Assembly (NCBI GenBank): GCA_025355465.1
Contig: JANXZO010000042.1
Coordinates: 62,001-126,000 of the forward strand
Direction: 5' to 3'
DNA: 64,000 nt
From: Bacteroidales bacterium
GTDB lineage: Bacteria; Bacteroidota; Bacteroidia; Bacteroidales; FEN-979
Within the stretch, counting starts at the first letter, position 1, and each line of letters opens with the position of its first letter. A program made the translations under genes and the position numbers. The notes beneath the pieces are model-generated. The model saw only the letters and a program-made list of their open reading frames with translations. It made no database searches and was not told the DNA's origin. Below, piece by piece: positions 44,171 to 53,345 of this stretch.

Positions 44171-45845
44171 AAACCTTAAGCTTCTTGTATTTGATCCTGT
44201 GCGGCTCTTCGTCGCCGAGCCGTTTTTTGCGGTTTTCTTCGTACTCCGAATAGGAACCTTCGAAGAAACAGATCTGGGAATCGCCTTCGAAAGCCAGCAT
44301 GTGCGTTGCAACACGGTCGAGGAACCAGCGATCGTGTGAGATTATCACAGCGCAGCCGGCAAAGTTCTCAAGACCTTCTTCCAGGGCACGAAGGGTGTTT
44401 ACATCAATGTCGTTGGTAGGCTCATCGAGCAGCAGTACATTGGCCTCCTCCTTGAGGGTGAGTGCAAGGTGAAGCCGGTTGCGTTCCCCGCCGGAGAGTA
44501 CTCCACATTTCTTTTCCTGGTCGGCCCCGCTGAAGTTAAATCTTGCCACATAAGCTCTGGCACTGAGCGTTCTGCCACCGATCTGCATGTTTTCGGCACC
44601 TCCTGAGATAACCTGGAATACCGTTTTTTCGGGGTCGATGGCGGTATGGCTCTGGTCTACATAACCAAGTTTTACCGTGTCGCCCACCTTAAACGATCCA
44701 GCAACGGGTTTTTCAGCGCCCATGATAAGTCTGAAAAGGGTAGTTTTTCCCGCACCGTTCGGACCAATAACCCCGACGATCCCGGCAGGGGGGAGGGCGA
44801 AGTTCAGTCCCTCAAAAAGAAGTTTATCGCCAAACGATTTGGAAACATCCTGTGCTTCAATGACCATGTTGCCAAGCCTGGGTCCGTTTGGAATATAAAG
44901 TTCAAGGCGTTCTTCCTTCTCCCGGGTGTCCTCGTTCATCATCTTTTCATAGGCGTTCAGACGGGCTTTCCCTTTTGCCTGCCGTGCCTTTGGCGACATA
45001 CGCACCCAGTCCAGTTCGCGTTCCAGCGTTTTGCGTCGTTTACTTTCGGTTTTCTCCTCGGTAGCCAGACGTGTCGATTTCTGTTCAAGCCACGAGGTAT
45101 AGTTTCCCTGCCACGGTATGCCCTCTCCCCGGTCGAGCTCCAGAATCCAACCGGCTACGTTATCGAGGAAGTAGCGGTCGTGGGTGATGGCAATTACGGT
45201 ACCTTTGTATTGCTGCAGGTGGAGTTCAAGCCATTGCACGGATTCTGCATCCAGGTGGTTGGTGGGCTCATCGAGCAGCAGGATTTCGGGTTCCTGGAGC
45301 AGGAGACGACACAGGGCAACCCGGCGTCGTTCACCACCGGAGAGGTTTAAAACCGGAGAATCGGGTTCCGGGCAACGCAGGGCATCCATGGCCCGTTCGA
45401 GCTTGCTGTCGAGTTCCCAGGCATTGTGATGGTCAAGTAATTCGGTAAGTTCCCCCTGCCGTTTGATGAGTTTGTCCATCGCATCGTCACTCATCGGTTC
45501 CGAAAATTTATTGTTCACCTCCTCATATTCTTTGAGCAAAGCCACCACCTCTGCAGCCCCTTCCTCAACGATCTGCCGCACGGTCTTGGTGTCGTCGAGT
45601 TGCGGATCCTGCTCGAGGTATCCAACCGAAAATCCGGGCGAAAATACCACCTGCCCCTGGAACGATTTTTCGATCCCGGCGATGATCTTCAGAAGGGTTG
45701 ATTTTCCTGAACCATTCAATCCGATAATTCCGATCTTGGCTCCGTAAAAGAAGGAGAGATAGATGTTTTTCAGCACCTGTTTGTGCGGGGGGAAGGTCTT
45801 GGAGACCCCCACCATCGAGAAGATAATTTTACGATCGTCGGACAT
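44169..45845 (-). CDS. ettA: Energy-dependent translational throttle protein EttA (ABC-F)
   Basis: 558 residues. ABC-F ATPase that binds the ribosomal E site and gates initiation/elongation according to ATP:ADP. Seen: two ABC domains, each with Walker A (GLNGSGKSTLLK about 41; [12 protein letters not shown] about 355), signature [15 protein letters not shown] and LSGGERNRLHLAL, Walker B ILLLDEPTNHLDAES and VLLLDEPTNDIDVNT, linked by the P-site tRNA interaction linker (RELDWVRMSPKARQAKGKAR) typical of EttA. EttA has no transmembrane part. Its stop is embedded in an 8-bp repeat array. Confidence 0.96.
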   Translation of the reverse strand: MSDDRKIIFSMVGVSKTFPPHKQVLKNIYLSFFYGAKIGIIGLNGSGKSTLLKIIAGIEKSFQGQVVFSPGFSVGYLEQDPQLDDTKTVRQIVEEGAAEVVALLKEYEEVNNKFSEPMSDDAMDKLIKRQGELTELLDHHNAWELDSKLERAMDALRCPEPDSPVLNLSGGERRRVALCRLLLQEPEILLLDEPTNHLDAESVQWLELHLQQYKGTVIAITHDRYFLDNVAGWILELDRGEGIPWQGNYTSWLEQKSTRLATEEKTESKRRKTLERELDWVRMSPKARQAKGKARLNAYEKMMNEDTREKEERLELYIPNGPRLGNMVIEAQDVSKSFGDKLLFEGLNFALPPAGIVGVIGPNGAGKTTLFRLIMGAEKPVAGSFKVGDTVKLGYVDQSHTAIDPEKTVFQVISGGAENMQIGGRTLSARAYVARFNFSGADQEKKCGVLSGGERNRLHLALTLKEEANVLLLDEPTNDIDVNTLRALEEGLENFAGCAVIISHDRWFLDRVATHMLAFEGDSQICFFEGSYSEYEENRKKRLGDEEPHRIKYKKLKV

Positions 45846-45885
45846 AGAAATGATTTACGATTATACGATTTACGATTGAATCCCA

Positions 45886-45940
45886 GCATTCTTTACATTC
45901 CTTACATTCGTGCATTCGTGCATTCGCGCATTGGTGCATT
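45886..45940. repeat. 8-bp tandem repeat TGCATTCG, about seven units, ending on a stop codon
   Basis: Units GCATTCTT, TACATTCC, (one extra T), TACATTCG, TGCATTCG x2, CGCATTGG and TGCATT. The array ends in the stop codon of the glycosyltransferase at 45939-45941, the same arrangement as at ettA. A related ACGATT-rich stretch (45855-45878) precedes it. Confidence 0.85.
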
Positions 45941-47096
45941 ATCTGATAAGGGCATCAATCTTGTCGGTTTCCTTTTCCCAGCTGTAGTTTCGCAGCACGA
46001 AATCATGTCCGTGGCGTGCAATATTTGCTGCCTTTTCAGGATTTCCAAGGAGCATAAGAATGTGCTGTGCGTATTCTTCCGGAGTACGGGCAACAACGAT
46101 ATCTTCACCTTCGGTAGCTTTTAGTGCCTGGAAGGCGAGCGGGGAGGTGATGCACGGTATTTCCATGGCCATCGCTTCCAGTATTTTGTTCTGCAATCCT
46201 GTACCGATCTGCATGGGGGCGATGAATATCCTTGCGGCGGCATAGCATTCACGTATATCGGCAACCCAACCGCTAACCGTTACCTGGTCCGTTTTGAGAA
46301 CCTGTACCTTAAGGTGGGGGCTGGCTCCGGCGATCAGAAGTTTAAGGTCGGGCTTATGGGGCAGAATACGTGGAAGTATCTCGTTAACAAGATATTCTGC
46401 AGCATTGATATTGGGCGGATATCCCATGTTCCCGGTAAAAACCAGGTCATATTCTTTCGCTCTTGAGATGGGCTTGAAGAAGTCGGTATCTACCCCGTTC
46501 GACACGACGACGATCTTCTCCCTTTCGGGATGGGGAATAAGATCGCGGTCGGGTTGGGAGATAATTATTTTGTTGTCGAAGGCATCAAAAGCTTCGCGTT
46601 CGTACTTGAGCAACCGGTTGTATTCAATACGCAGAAAGGGTTTCAGGTAAAACGGTGCCGTGGCAAGCCGTCGTTCAACTCCTTTGGAGAATACATCCTG
46701 GTAATCAAGGGTTTTTGGAATGGGAATGTCCTTAACATATTCCGCCACGCGGATCAGCTGACAAAAAATGTGGTCGGGTTTTGTCTCTTCGATCAGTTTG
46801 CGGATTTTTCTTGCGGAGGCGGTGTTGTAAAAATATCCTACCTGCAAAGGTTTACCCGAAAACAGGACTTTCAGAATGTTAAAAAAAACTGTGATTTTGG
46901 AGATCTCGATGATGTGGATCGACCTGACATACTTTTTTAGCACCGGAATGGCTTCGTCATGCAGGGTTCCGTCGTTGAGCGCACAGAGGATGATCTCATG
47001 ATGCTTCGCGAGCTGCGTGATCTGGTGAAAAGCCCTTAGTTTATCTCCCTTTTCTGTAGGATAGGGGACCCGGGGTAAAAGAAAAAATAATCGCAT
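45939..47096 (-). CDS. GT4-family glycosyltransferase
   Basis: 385 residues. GT-B fold. N-terminal acceptor domain opens MRLFFLLPRVPYPTEKGDK, with 'PYP..KGDK.R' as in glycosyltransferases of exopolysaccharide/EpsH-type clusters. The C-terminal nucleotide-sugar domain has YDLVFTGNMGYPPNINAAEY, KLLIAGASPHLKVQV, SGWVADIRECY, and the GT4 Glu motif IFIAPMQIGTGLQNKILEAMAMEIPC. No membrane segments. Sugar donor and acceptor cannot be read. Lies 42 bases after another GT4 gene on the same strand. Confidence 0.85.
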   Translation of the reverse strand: MRLFFLLPRVPYPTEKGDKLRAFHQITQLAKHHEIILCALNDGTLHDEAIPVLKKYVRSIHIIEISKITVFFNILKVLFSGKPLQVGYFYNTASARKIRKLIEETKPDHIFCQLIRVAEYVKDIPIPKTLDYQDVFSKGVERRLATAPFYLKPFLRIEYNRLLKYEREAFDAFDNKIIISQPDRDLIPHPEREKIVVVSNGVDTDFFKPISRAKEYDLVFTGNMGYPPNINAAEYLVNEILPRILPHKPDLKLLIAGASPHLKVQVLKTDQVTVSGWVADIRECYAAARIFIAPMQIGTGLQNKILEAMAMEIPCITSPLAFQALKATEGEDIVVARTPEEYAQHILMLLGNPEKAANIARHGHDFVLRNYSWEKETDKIDALIR

Positions 47097-47115
47097 GAAA
47101 ATGACTTCTGGCAGA

Positions 47116-47123
47116 CAAAAATA
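47116..47123 (-). promoter_or_regulatory. Bacteroidetes-type -7 element for the first glycosyltransferase
   Basis: TATTTTTG on the minus strand, 20 bases before the ATG at 47096, in the gap between the two glycosyltransferase genes. It would allow separate expression. Confidence 0.4.
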
Positions 47124-47138
47124 GGAAAAACTGAGTTA

Positions 47139-48386
47139 TCAGGGGCGATGTTGATAAAAAGCGATCAATTTTTCGATGAGTACCGGCTGGTCATATTGTG
47201 TTTCGATCAGTCGTCTCGCCTTTTGGCCAATTCGGGTGCAAAGGCCTTCATCGCCCACACAGATGGAGATCATCTCGAAAAATTCGCATGGCAGGTTGGC
47301 AAGTAAAATATCTTCGCGGTTGGTGCAACGAATTCCTTCGGCGCCTGTGCCGGTAGAGATAATGGTTTTGCCGGCAGCCATGGCTTCAATTATTTTCACC
47401 CTGATGCCGCTACCCGAAAAAATAGGGGCAATCATAATTGTTTTAGCGGCAATGAATTCCCTGGCGTTTTCGACTTCGCCAACCACTACCACACCGGGTT
47501 GTTTGATCTTCTTCATCCACTCCGGCATCTCCCTGCCTGCGATGTAGTATTTCACGGTGGGATACTGCTTGTGGATGTCGGGCCATACATTCACCAGGAA
47601 CCACCGAATGCCCTCCTGGTTTGGAATCCAGTTCATCGCGCCGATCGTGTATAGTGACGGAAATTCCTGCGCTTCCGGGGCAAGGGGAGGGTAATCGTGC
47701 AGGTTCACCCCGAAGGGGATGTCGGTGATCTTAAACTTTTGCTTTGCACTTTCCTGCCCGTCGGATTCAGGTTTGTTTTGGCAGGTTGATAAAACATTTC
47801 TGAAATAGTCCGCATCGGTCGGGGTGATTGCAATCACGCCATCAACTTTATCAAGGATGGCATGCTCGTATCTCCTCAGCGCCCGGGCAAGTCGACCGAT
47901 GTACCAACGTTTAAGGGGGTCTTTGGTCGCTTCCGCCACCCGCTCCCATACCCGGTTTTCGATGTTGTGGGCACGAAGAAAGATTTTCGCTTTAGAATGG
48001 AGCCGGATGGTCTCGATGTAGGGGCAAACAAAAAGTGTTTCCAGTTGAACAACGTCAAAGTCCCCGATAGCCAGCATCTCGATCAGCTCTTTCCTGAAAT
48101 TGTCAGAAATAAACCGGTCTACATGATAGGAGCGATTAGCGGCAAGACTCAGTAAGGCCTTCAGCGGTTTTATCCGGAGGTCAACATCCACCAGACGGAT
48201 GCCGGTTTTCCGGACATATTCGGCAGGCAGGTCTTTGTGTGAGATGTTGTACTTAAAAGAATTGATTGCCAGTACCTTCACCTCATGACCGGCGGCCAGA
48301 AGCCCCTCAATCATCATGTTCATTGCCATGGGGCCACCCTCTTTTGGTGGCCAGGGTGATTTATTGCAAAGCATGAGGATCTTCAT
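47139..48386 (-). CDS. GT4-family glycosyltransferase
   Basis: 415 residues from the ATG at 48386 (opening MKILMLCNKSPWPPKEGGPM); an upstream ATG at 48455 would overlap the LptF/G gene and lacks conservation. GT-B fold with donor domain motifs TIGAMNWIPNQEGIRWFL, YYIAGREMPEWM, GEVENAREFIAAKTIMIAP and SGSGIRVKIIEAMAAGKTII. It starts 4 bases after the LptF/G gene stop, so the three genes LptF/G, GT4, GT4 form a tight envelope-glycan run. Donor unknown. About 35 per cent of the first half is loosely like the downstream GT4 by eye; they are not recent duplicates. Confidence 0.85.
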   Translation of the reverse strand: MKILMLCNKSPWPPKEGGPMAMNMMIEGLLAAGHEVKVLAINSFKYNISHKDLPAEYVRKTGIRLVDVDLRIKPLKALLSLAANRSYHVDRFISDNFRKELIEMLAIGDFDVVQLETLFVCPYIETIRLHSKAKIFLRAHNIENRVWERVAEATKDPLKRWYIGRLARALRRYEHAILDKVDGVIAITPTDADYFRNVLSTCQNKPESDGQESAKQKFKITDIPFGVNLHDYPPLAPEAQEFPSLYTIGAMNWIPNQEGIRWFLVNVWPDIHKQYPTVKYYIAGREMPEWMKKIKQPGVVVVGEVENAREFIAAKTIMIAPIFSGSGIRVKIIEAMAAGKTIISTGTGAEGIRCTNREDILLANLPCEFFEMISICVGDEGLCTRIGQKARRLIETQYDQPVLIEKLIAFYQHRP

Positions 48387-48390
48387 GGCA

Positions 48391-49824
48391 TCAAATGTTC
48401 CGTGTTTTCCCGGGGAGGAACTTGAGGAAAAATTTCTCCCATGCTTCAAGGTCAAAAAGTGAAGCGTCGTTGGTTGCTTTTACCGTGAGAAAAACGCCGA
48501 TGGGAAGCAGGACTACCGAGGAGATCCACATGCCCTGCCATACGGGAACGGCACCCTCTGCAGCATACTTCTCTCCAATGAAGGAGATGATCCAGAAGAG
48601 AATAAAAAAGAGGGTGGAAACGACAGCAGGCATCCCTAATCCTCCCTTCCGGATGATGGCGCCCAGGGGTGCTCCGATAAAAAAGAGGAGAAAGCATGCA
48701 ATGGAGAAGGAGAATTTTTTGTGATATACAATCTCATGTTTATGAACCAGTTTGCTGGTGACATACAGATTATTTTTGTTCGTTTCGATGTTGTCGCGCA
48801 GACTGACTGCCCCGTTCCGTGCGGTTTCAAGAATCGTGTAACGTTCCCCCGGTTTAAAATTGCCGATGAGGTCGGCCTTGAATCTGGCAACTGAATCAAT
48901 CACCTTCCGGTTTGTGGTATCAAGCGCCTTGAAAAACTGCAGGTTGCTGATGTAGGCTCTGGAATAATTCTCTTTGTCATCCGCAATGCGTCCCCTGATC
49001 GAATCGATGGCAAAACTAAGCTGGGTAATGTTCTGCATCTCATAATTTTTCTTAAACAGATTTTCGTCAGTACGGGTAAGCTGGAAGGTGGAGAGGTCGA
49101 AGAGTTGCTGTTGCTCCTTGAACCGCGTGCGCTGAAATTGCCTTAAGGATTCATACTTCCGCAGATCGATCCGCTCCTCATAATTGGTACCATTATATAA
49201 ATGGAACACCAGAAACCGTTTGTTCGGACTCAGCTCCATTCGTCCCCACTCAGCGGTAGTGAGCGAAACATTTCCTGCGCGCTTCAGGTGGTCGTAGATC
49301 ATGATGTCGCGAATGGTATTCCCGTCTTTCTCCTTTTTACCAACCCGGATCACGAATCCCTCAATCCCATTGTAGAATTCCCCCTCTTTCAGGTTGAATG
49401 CCAGTTTCTTTTCACGGACGTCGAAGAGAAGAGAGAGAAATTTCAGGTTGGCTATGGGTAATACCACGTTGGCAAAATAGAAGGCTCCCAGGCTGATTAC
49501 GATCGAGACGATGATGAGTGGGCGCATGATCCGGCTCAGGCTGATTCCGGCAGCCTTCATGGTAACAAGTTCGTAGTGTTCGCCAAGGTTTCCGAACATC
49601 ATCAGCGACGAAAGCAGGATGGCCAGGGGCAGCGCCAGCGGAACAAAAGTTGACGAAGCATAGAACATCAGTTTGATAATGATGTACCATTCGAGTCCCT
49701 TCCCCACCAGGTCGTCGATATATTTCCAAAGGAACTGCATCAGCAGGATAAAGAGCGCGATAAAGAATGTCATGACCAGAGGTCCGAGGTAGGATTTCAG
49801 GATAAATACATCGAGTTTTTTCAT
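48391..49824 (-). CDS. LptF/LptG-family LPS export permease
   Basis: 477 residues from the ATG at 49824 (MKKLDVFILKSYLGPLVMTF); an upstream start at 49905 adds a non-membrane leader across the divergent promoter. YjgP/YjgQ family inner-membrane subunit that with LptB extracts LPS. Seen: three to four N-terminal helices (about 12-110) with LVTMKAAGISLSRIMRPLI, a large beta-jellyroll periplasmic region (about 130-370), and two to three C-terminal helices with FSFSIACFLLFFIGAPLGAI, the family's conserved segment. Bacteroidota often have one such gene here. lptB is at 11821-12543, far away. Confidence 0.93.
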   Translation of the reverse strand: MKKLDVFILKSYLGPLVMTFFIALFILLMQFLWKYIDDLVGKGLEWYIIIKLMFYASSTFVPLALPLAILLSSLMMFGNLGEHYELVTMKAAGISLSRIMRPLIIVSIVISLGAFYFANVVLPIANLKFLSLLFDVREKKLAFNLKEGEFYNGIEGFVIRVGKKEKDGNTIRDIMIYDHLKRAGNVSLTTAEWGRMELSPNKRFLVFHLYNGTNYEERIDLRKYESLRQFQRTRFKEQQQLFDLSTFQLTRTDENLFKKNYEMQNITQLSFAIDSIRGRIADDKENYSRAYISNLQFFKALDTTNRKVIDSVARFKADLIGNFKPGERYTILETARNGAVSLRDNIETNKNNLYVTSKLVHKHEIVYHKKFSFSIACFLLFFIGAPLGAIIRKGGLGMPAVVSTLFFILFWIISFIGEKYAAEGAVPVWQGMWISSVVLLPIGVFLTVKATNDASLFDLEAWEKFFLKFLPGKTRNI

Positions 49825-49844
49825 GCAGGAGTGACGATTCGGTG

Positions 49845-49852
49845 CAAAGATA
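49845..49852 (-). promoter_or_regulatory. Bacteroidetes-type -7 element for the LptF/G gene
   Basis: TATCTTTG on the minus strand, 21 bases before the chosen LptF/G start. It supports that start over the one at 49905, and is divergent from the element at 49878-49885. Confidence 0.5.
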
Positions 49853-49877
49853 AATAATAACGGAAAAGGAATAAATG

Positions 49878-49885
49878 TATTTTTG
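49878..49885 (+). promoter_or_regulatory. Bacteroidetes-type -7 element for the second GNAT-like gene
   Basis: TATTTTTG, 18 bases before the ATG at 49904; supports that ATG over 49883. No -33 core seen. Confidence 0.5.
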
Positions 49886-49903
49886 CATGGGAAACAATCT
49901 GTC

Positions 49904-51103
49904 ATGAAGCTTATTGAAGTTACCGAACGGAAGCATCACCGCCAGTTTCTGGAGATGGTTGAGACGATCTACCGGAACGATCCGTGGTATGTGCGTCCGC
50001 TCGACGATGAAACCGAAGCTGTTTTCGACAAGCAGCGAAACAGCTTTTTTCAGCACGGGGAGGCCACGCGCTGGATACTGCTTAACGACGACGGCGAGGT
50101 GATTGGCCGTGTGGCTGCTTTTATCAACAATCGAAAAGCTTATACTTTTCAGCAGCCCACCGGCGGAATGGGATTTTTTGAATGTATCAATGACCCCGAT
50201 GCCGCCCGGCTTCTCTTCGACTGCTGCCGCGATTGGCTTGCTGCAAGAGGGATGCAGGCCATGGACGGACCTGTGAATTTCGGTGAAAACGATGTAAACT
50301 GGGGGTTGCTTGTTGAGGGGTTCATCCATCCCGGTTTTGGCATGAATTACAACCCTCCCTATTACCGGGAGTTCTTTGAGGGATACGGGTTTAAATTCTA
50401 TTTTGAACAGGTTTCCAACCATCTCGATCTGACCAAACCCTTTCCCGACCGCTTCTGGAAAATTGCAGAGTGGGCCATGCGAAAACCAGAACTGATTTTC
50501 GAACATTTCACTTTTGCAAAGGCAGATAAGTATATCCGTGATATGAAGGAGGTTTATGATGACGCCTGGAAGTTTCATGAGAATTTTACCCCCATGGATG
50601 AAGCAACCCTTCGCCGCGGACTCGAAAAGGCAAAGCCGTTCATGGATCCGGAGATGATCTGGTACGCCTATTATGAAAAGGAACCGGTTGCTTTTCTCAT
50701 CCAGTTTCCCGACCTGAATCAGATACTGAAACACCTTCATGGCAAGCTGCATGCCTGGAACAAGCTGAAGTTCCTCTGGCTTAAATACCGTAAAACCATG
50801 ACCCGCACCAGAATCGTGATCATGGGGGTTAAACCGAAATTTCAGCGGTTTGGAGTTGAGTCAGGAATATTCTGGCATCTTAACGAAAAGATGAAGAAAA
50901 AACCGCACATCACTGAACTTGAACTCTCCTGGGTTGGCGATTTTAATCCCAAGATGCGTGCACTGCACGAGTCGGTAGGGGCTACCTTTGCCAAAAGGCA
51001 TATCACCTACCGAAAAATATTTTCCGATGATATTGAATTTCAACGTTCCACCATCATCCCTGTCGACACCAAGGAGAAGGCGCTCCGGGGAGAAGAACCT
51101 TAA
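49904..51103 (+). CDS. GNAT-like acyltransferase-fold protein, paralogue of the ceramide-cluster gene
   Basis: 399 residues from the ATG at 49904. It aligns by eye along its length with the protein at 24092: both open with a short strand and QF-helix, carry VIGRVAAFINN (here) against VGRIAGIINH, MGFFECINDPDAARLLFD against GWIDFIDDPEVSRVLLE, then DGPVNFGENDVNWGLLVEGF against HGPLGFSDMDNEGMLIKGF. The C-terminal half has IVIMGVKPKFQRFGVESGIFW, the acyl-CoA-loop region, and LELSWVGDFNPKMRALHESVGA. Enzymatic role unknown; sphingolipid or other N-acylation are options. It stands alone after a promoter, divergent from the LptF/G run. Confidence 0.75.
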   Translation: MKLIEVTERKHHRQFLEMVETIYRNDPWYVRPLDDETEAVFDKQRNSFFQHGEATRWILLNDDGEVIGRVAAFINNRKAYTFQQPTGGMGFFECINDPDAARLLFDCCRDWLAARGMQAMDGPVNFGENDVNWGLLVEGFIHPGFGMNYNPPYYREFFEGYGFKFYFEQVSNHLDLTKPFPDRFWKIAEWAMRKPELIFEHFTFAKADKYIRDMKEVYDDAWKFHENFTPMDEATLRRGLEKAKPFMDPEMIWYAYYEKEPVAFLIQFPDLNQILKHLHGKLHAWNKLKFLWLKYRKTMTRTRIVIMGVKPKFQRFGVESGIFWHLNEKMKKKPHITELELSWVGDFNPKMRALHESVGATFAKRHITYRKIFSDDIEFQRSTIIPVDTKEKALRGEEP

Positions 51104-51151
51104 CTTTTGTTAAATTTTTTACATAACATTGCAGATCACAATAATTCATGC

Positions 51152-51159
51152 TAATTTTG
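51152..51159 (+). promoter_or_regulatory. Bacteroidetes-type promoter for the first T9SS cargo gene
   Basis: TAATTTTG with a TTG -33 core at 51129-51131, spacing 20. The best complete match in this region. Confidence 0.65.
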
Positions 51160-51208
51160 TTCTTTGTAAAACTAATTTTAGTAACAAATAAATTCAAAAC
51201 CGTTGAAA

Positions 51209-53215
51209 ATGAAAAAACTAGTACTTTTGGGCCTGGCCCTTACTGTGGGCTTGGCTGCTGTAGCACAACGTGCTCAGCTTAAACCGGGGATCCCGATCGC
51301 GAAGAAGGTAACTGTTCAAAAGATCGGTATCGAACCTGAAAAGGCCATGCCTGCTCCTGTAACTCCAAAACCTTCAGGAACCAAGAGCACCAACATTGTA
51401 AACGTCATTACAATCGGAACTTCTGCAAATGCCAATGGTTATGGTTATGATGGCGGTCAGAAAACCATGGTATGGGCTGATAATGAATTGAATGCTGTTA
51501 TTAACGTTCACCGGATGGGCCCCGGAACCACACCTCCGAGCTTTTCTGGTTACATTGGCATTGACCTCGGCGTTAACCGTGGCGTGGCCAATGCAGATTG
51601 GACAAACAACCGTCAGATCTATGCTGCAAACCTGAACGCGGGCGGTACTTATTATGCAGATGCCGGACGTTATCCGCAGGGTGGTATTTACAACCCGGCC
51701 GGTAATACCTCACTCGCCAATGCCTATGCCATTTATTTTGCCCCGAATCTGTCAAATGCTGCCTCAACCTGGGGTGGTTACAGCTACGGCGTTGCAAATC
51801 TTGGCAATGCAGCCGATACCACCAAGCATCTTTACTGGTTTGCTCCCCCGCTCTATACCTATATTCCCGACGGGATGGATATCAATCAGGAAGGTACCGT
51901 TCTTGTTACAGATATCGACCAGGAATGGTCAGGTACTACTTTCGTAGGATATAAGAACGATATTATCCTCTGGAGAGGTTTGTGGAACAATACCACCAAA
52001 GATGTTGCTTATACCAACTCGTTGTTGCCGCTGACCACTTCAAATGGTTCCCGTCCGAGTGATGACCGGGTTGCCTTTGCTCCCGATGGCCAGCATGCCT
52101 GGATCTTCACCATCTGCAACAATGGCGGTGCTACTCAGGTAGGTCCGGATACGAATTATTATCCTGTGGTTTTCAAATCCAATGATGGTGGTGCAACCTG
52201 GAGCGATCCCATCGCCATTCAGCTTGACGGACCCAACGGAATTACCGGAGTTAAGAACTTCCTGAGCGATTACAGAATTGCCCAGCTCTTTACTCCTCCA
52301 TTACCCACCCGCGATGAGATTCCTTACACAACAGCATGGGATGGTGATATTGTTGTTGATAAATGGGGAAACCCGCATATCGGTGTCGTTATTGGTGTAT
52401 GTCCGGCCTCCTATTCAATTGCTACGGGCGACAGCGCATTGGCCGTGTTTGATATCTATTCGACCGACAAAGGTCTGACCTGGCAGGGTGTGCGTATGGG
52501 CTGTCCGAAAACATTCGACGGAGCCTTCGGTACCCTTACCGAGTATAACCGTACCCAGATCAGCGCCAGTGCAACCGGAGATTTTGTATTCGTAACCTAT
52601 GGGGATACGGATGTACCCAATGTAACTACAAATACCAACCCGGATGTATATGCCCGTGGTTTCAACCTCCTAACCAATAAAATTACCAACGCCAATGGAA
52701 ATGATATTCCCACAAATGTGACTTTCCTTTCGGAAATCACCCAGAATGCTACCTTCCATTGCACTTCCCGCAAGGCCTTCACCAACACAACAGGTGGTGG
52801 GCATACCATTCCAATCGTGGCCGAGATCCTTACCAATTCCGATCCGAACCTTGCTGTATCTTTCAAATATATTTCTGACTTCCAGTATGTGCCTGCTGAT
52901 TATACGATCAGTGTAAACAACCCACCATTCCCTGTTGGCGTGAACGAAGTTAAGAAGGATGTTGTAAGTGCAAGCCTCTTCCCCAATCCTGTAAAGGGAA
53001 TCGCCACATTGAAAGTAAACCTTGTACAAGGTGGCAACGTTACAGTCGAAATCTCCAACCTGGTTGGTCAGCGTCTGATGAATATGGAAAAGGGCAACCT
53101 CAATGCCGGTTCCTATGAATTTACCATCAATGGCTCAAGCCTCCCTTCCGGTGTATATTTTTATACGGTTAAAGCGAACGATCAGAAAATCACCAACAAA
53201 ATGGTTGTTCAATAA
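51209..53215 (+). CDS. T9SS-secreted Asp-box protein A
   Basis: 668 residues from the ATG at 51209 (a TTG six bases earlier is also open). Sec signal peptide ending AAVAQ (about residue 20). Asp-box motifs (S-x-D-x-G-x-T-W) are seen in SNDGGATWSDP and in YSTDKGLTWQGV, pointing to a beta-propeller like sialidase/BNR proteins. No sialidase FRIP motif or catalytic triad is seen. The last 75 residues are a type A T9SS sorting domain: SLFPNPVKGIATLKVN, VTVEISNLVGQRL, NAGSYEFTI, LPSGVYFYTVKAND and KITNKMVVQ. The protein is exported through the outer membrane and released or anchored there. Binding target unknown. Followed by a hairpin terminator. Confidence 0.88.
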   Translation: MKKLVLLGLALTVGLAAVAQRAQLKPGIPIAKKVTVQKIGIEPEKAMPAPVTPKPSGTKSTNIVNVITIGTSANANGYGYDGGQKTMVWADNELNAVINVHRMGPGTTPPSFSGYIGIDLGVNRGVANADWTNNRQIYAANLNAGGTYYADAGRYPQGGIYNPAGNTSLANAYAIYFAPNLSNAASTWGGYSYGVANLGNAADTTKHLYWFAPPLYTYIPDGMDINQEGTVLVTDIDQEWSGTTFVGYKNDIILWRGLWNNTTKDVAYTNSLLPLTTSNGSRPSDDRVAFAPDGQHAWIFTICNNGGATQVGPDTNYYPVVFKSNDGGATWSDPIAIQLDGPNGITGVKNFLSDYRIAQLFTPPLPTRDEIPYTTAWDGDIVVDKWGNPHIGVVIGVCPASYSIATGDSALAVFDIYSTDKGLTWQGVRMGCPKTFDGAFGTLTEYNRTQISASATGDFVFVTYGDTDVPNVTTNTNPDVYARGFNLLTNKITNANGNDIPTNVTFLSEITQNATFHCTSRKAFTNTTGGGHTIPIVAEILTNSDPNLAVSFKYISDFQYVPADYTISVNNPPFPVGVNEVKKDVVSASLFPNPVKGIATLKVNLVQGGNVTVEISNLVGQRLMNMEKGNLNAGSYEFTINGSSLPSGVYFYTVKANDQKITNKMVVQ

Positions 53216-53234
53216 TTTTTATTGCCTTGATGAG

Positions 53235-53266
53235 AAGCCCCGGAAATTTTCCGGGGCTTTTTTTTT
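53235..53266 (+). terminator. Rho-independent terminator after cargo gene A
   Basis: Stem AAGCCCCGG (53235-53243) and CCGGGGCTT (53251-53259) with a 7-base loop, then a T-run. The stop of the gene is about 20 bases upstream. Confidence 0.9.
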
Positions 53267-53294
53267 GGAAAAATAAAAGTTCAGATTTTTTTAG

Positions 53295-53302
53295 TATATT
53301 TG
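53295..53302 (+). promoter_or_regulatory. Bacteroidetes-type -7 element for cargo gene B
   Basis: TATATTTG, 43 bases before the ATG at 53346 and just after the terminator of gene A. Confidence 0.5.
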
Positions 53303-53345
53303 TTCAATGATAATCTTTTCATTGCCTAACCAAAACAAAAAGAAC

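Noticed and set aside
44144-45941. Transposon or IS ends flanking ettA, because of identical TGCATTCG arrays on both sides
   Set aside because: No transposase, no terminal inverted repeats of usual length, and ettA is a normal chromosomal gene; the arrays are better explained as tandem repeats.
49412-50752. A 446-codon minus-strand frame opposite the second GNAT-like gene
   Set aside because: It has no recognisable domain and lies exactly opposite a gene with promoter, paralogue and family motifs.
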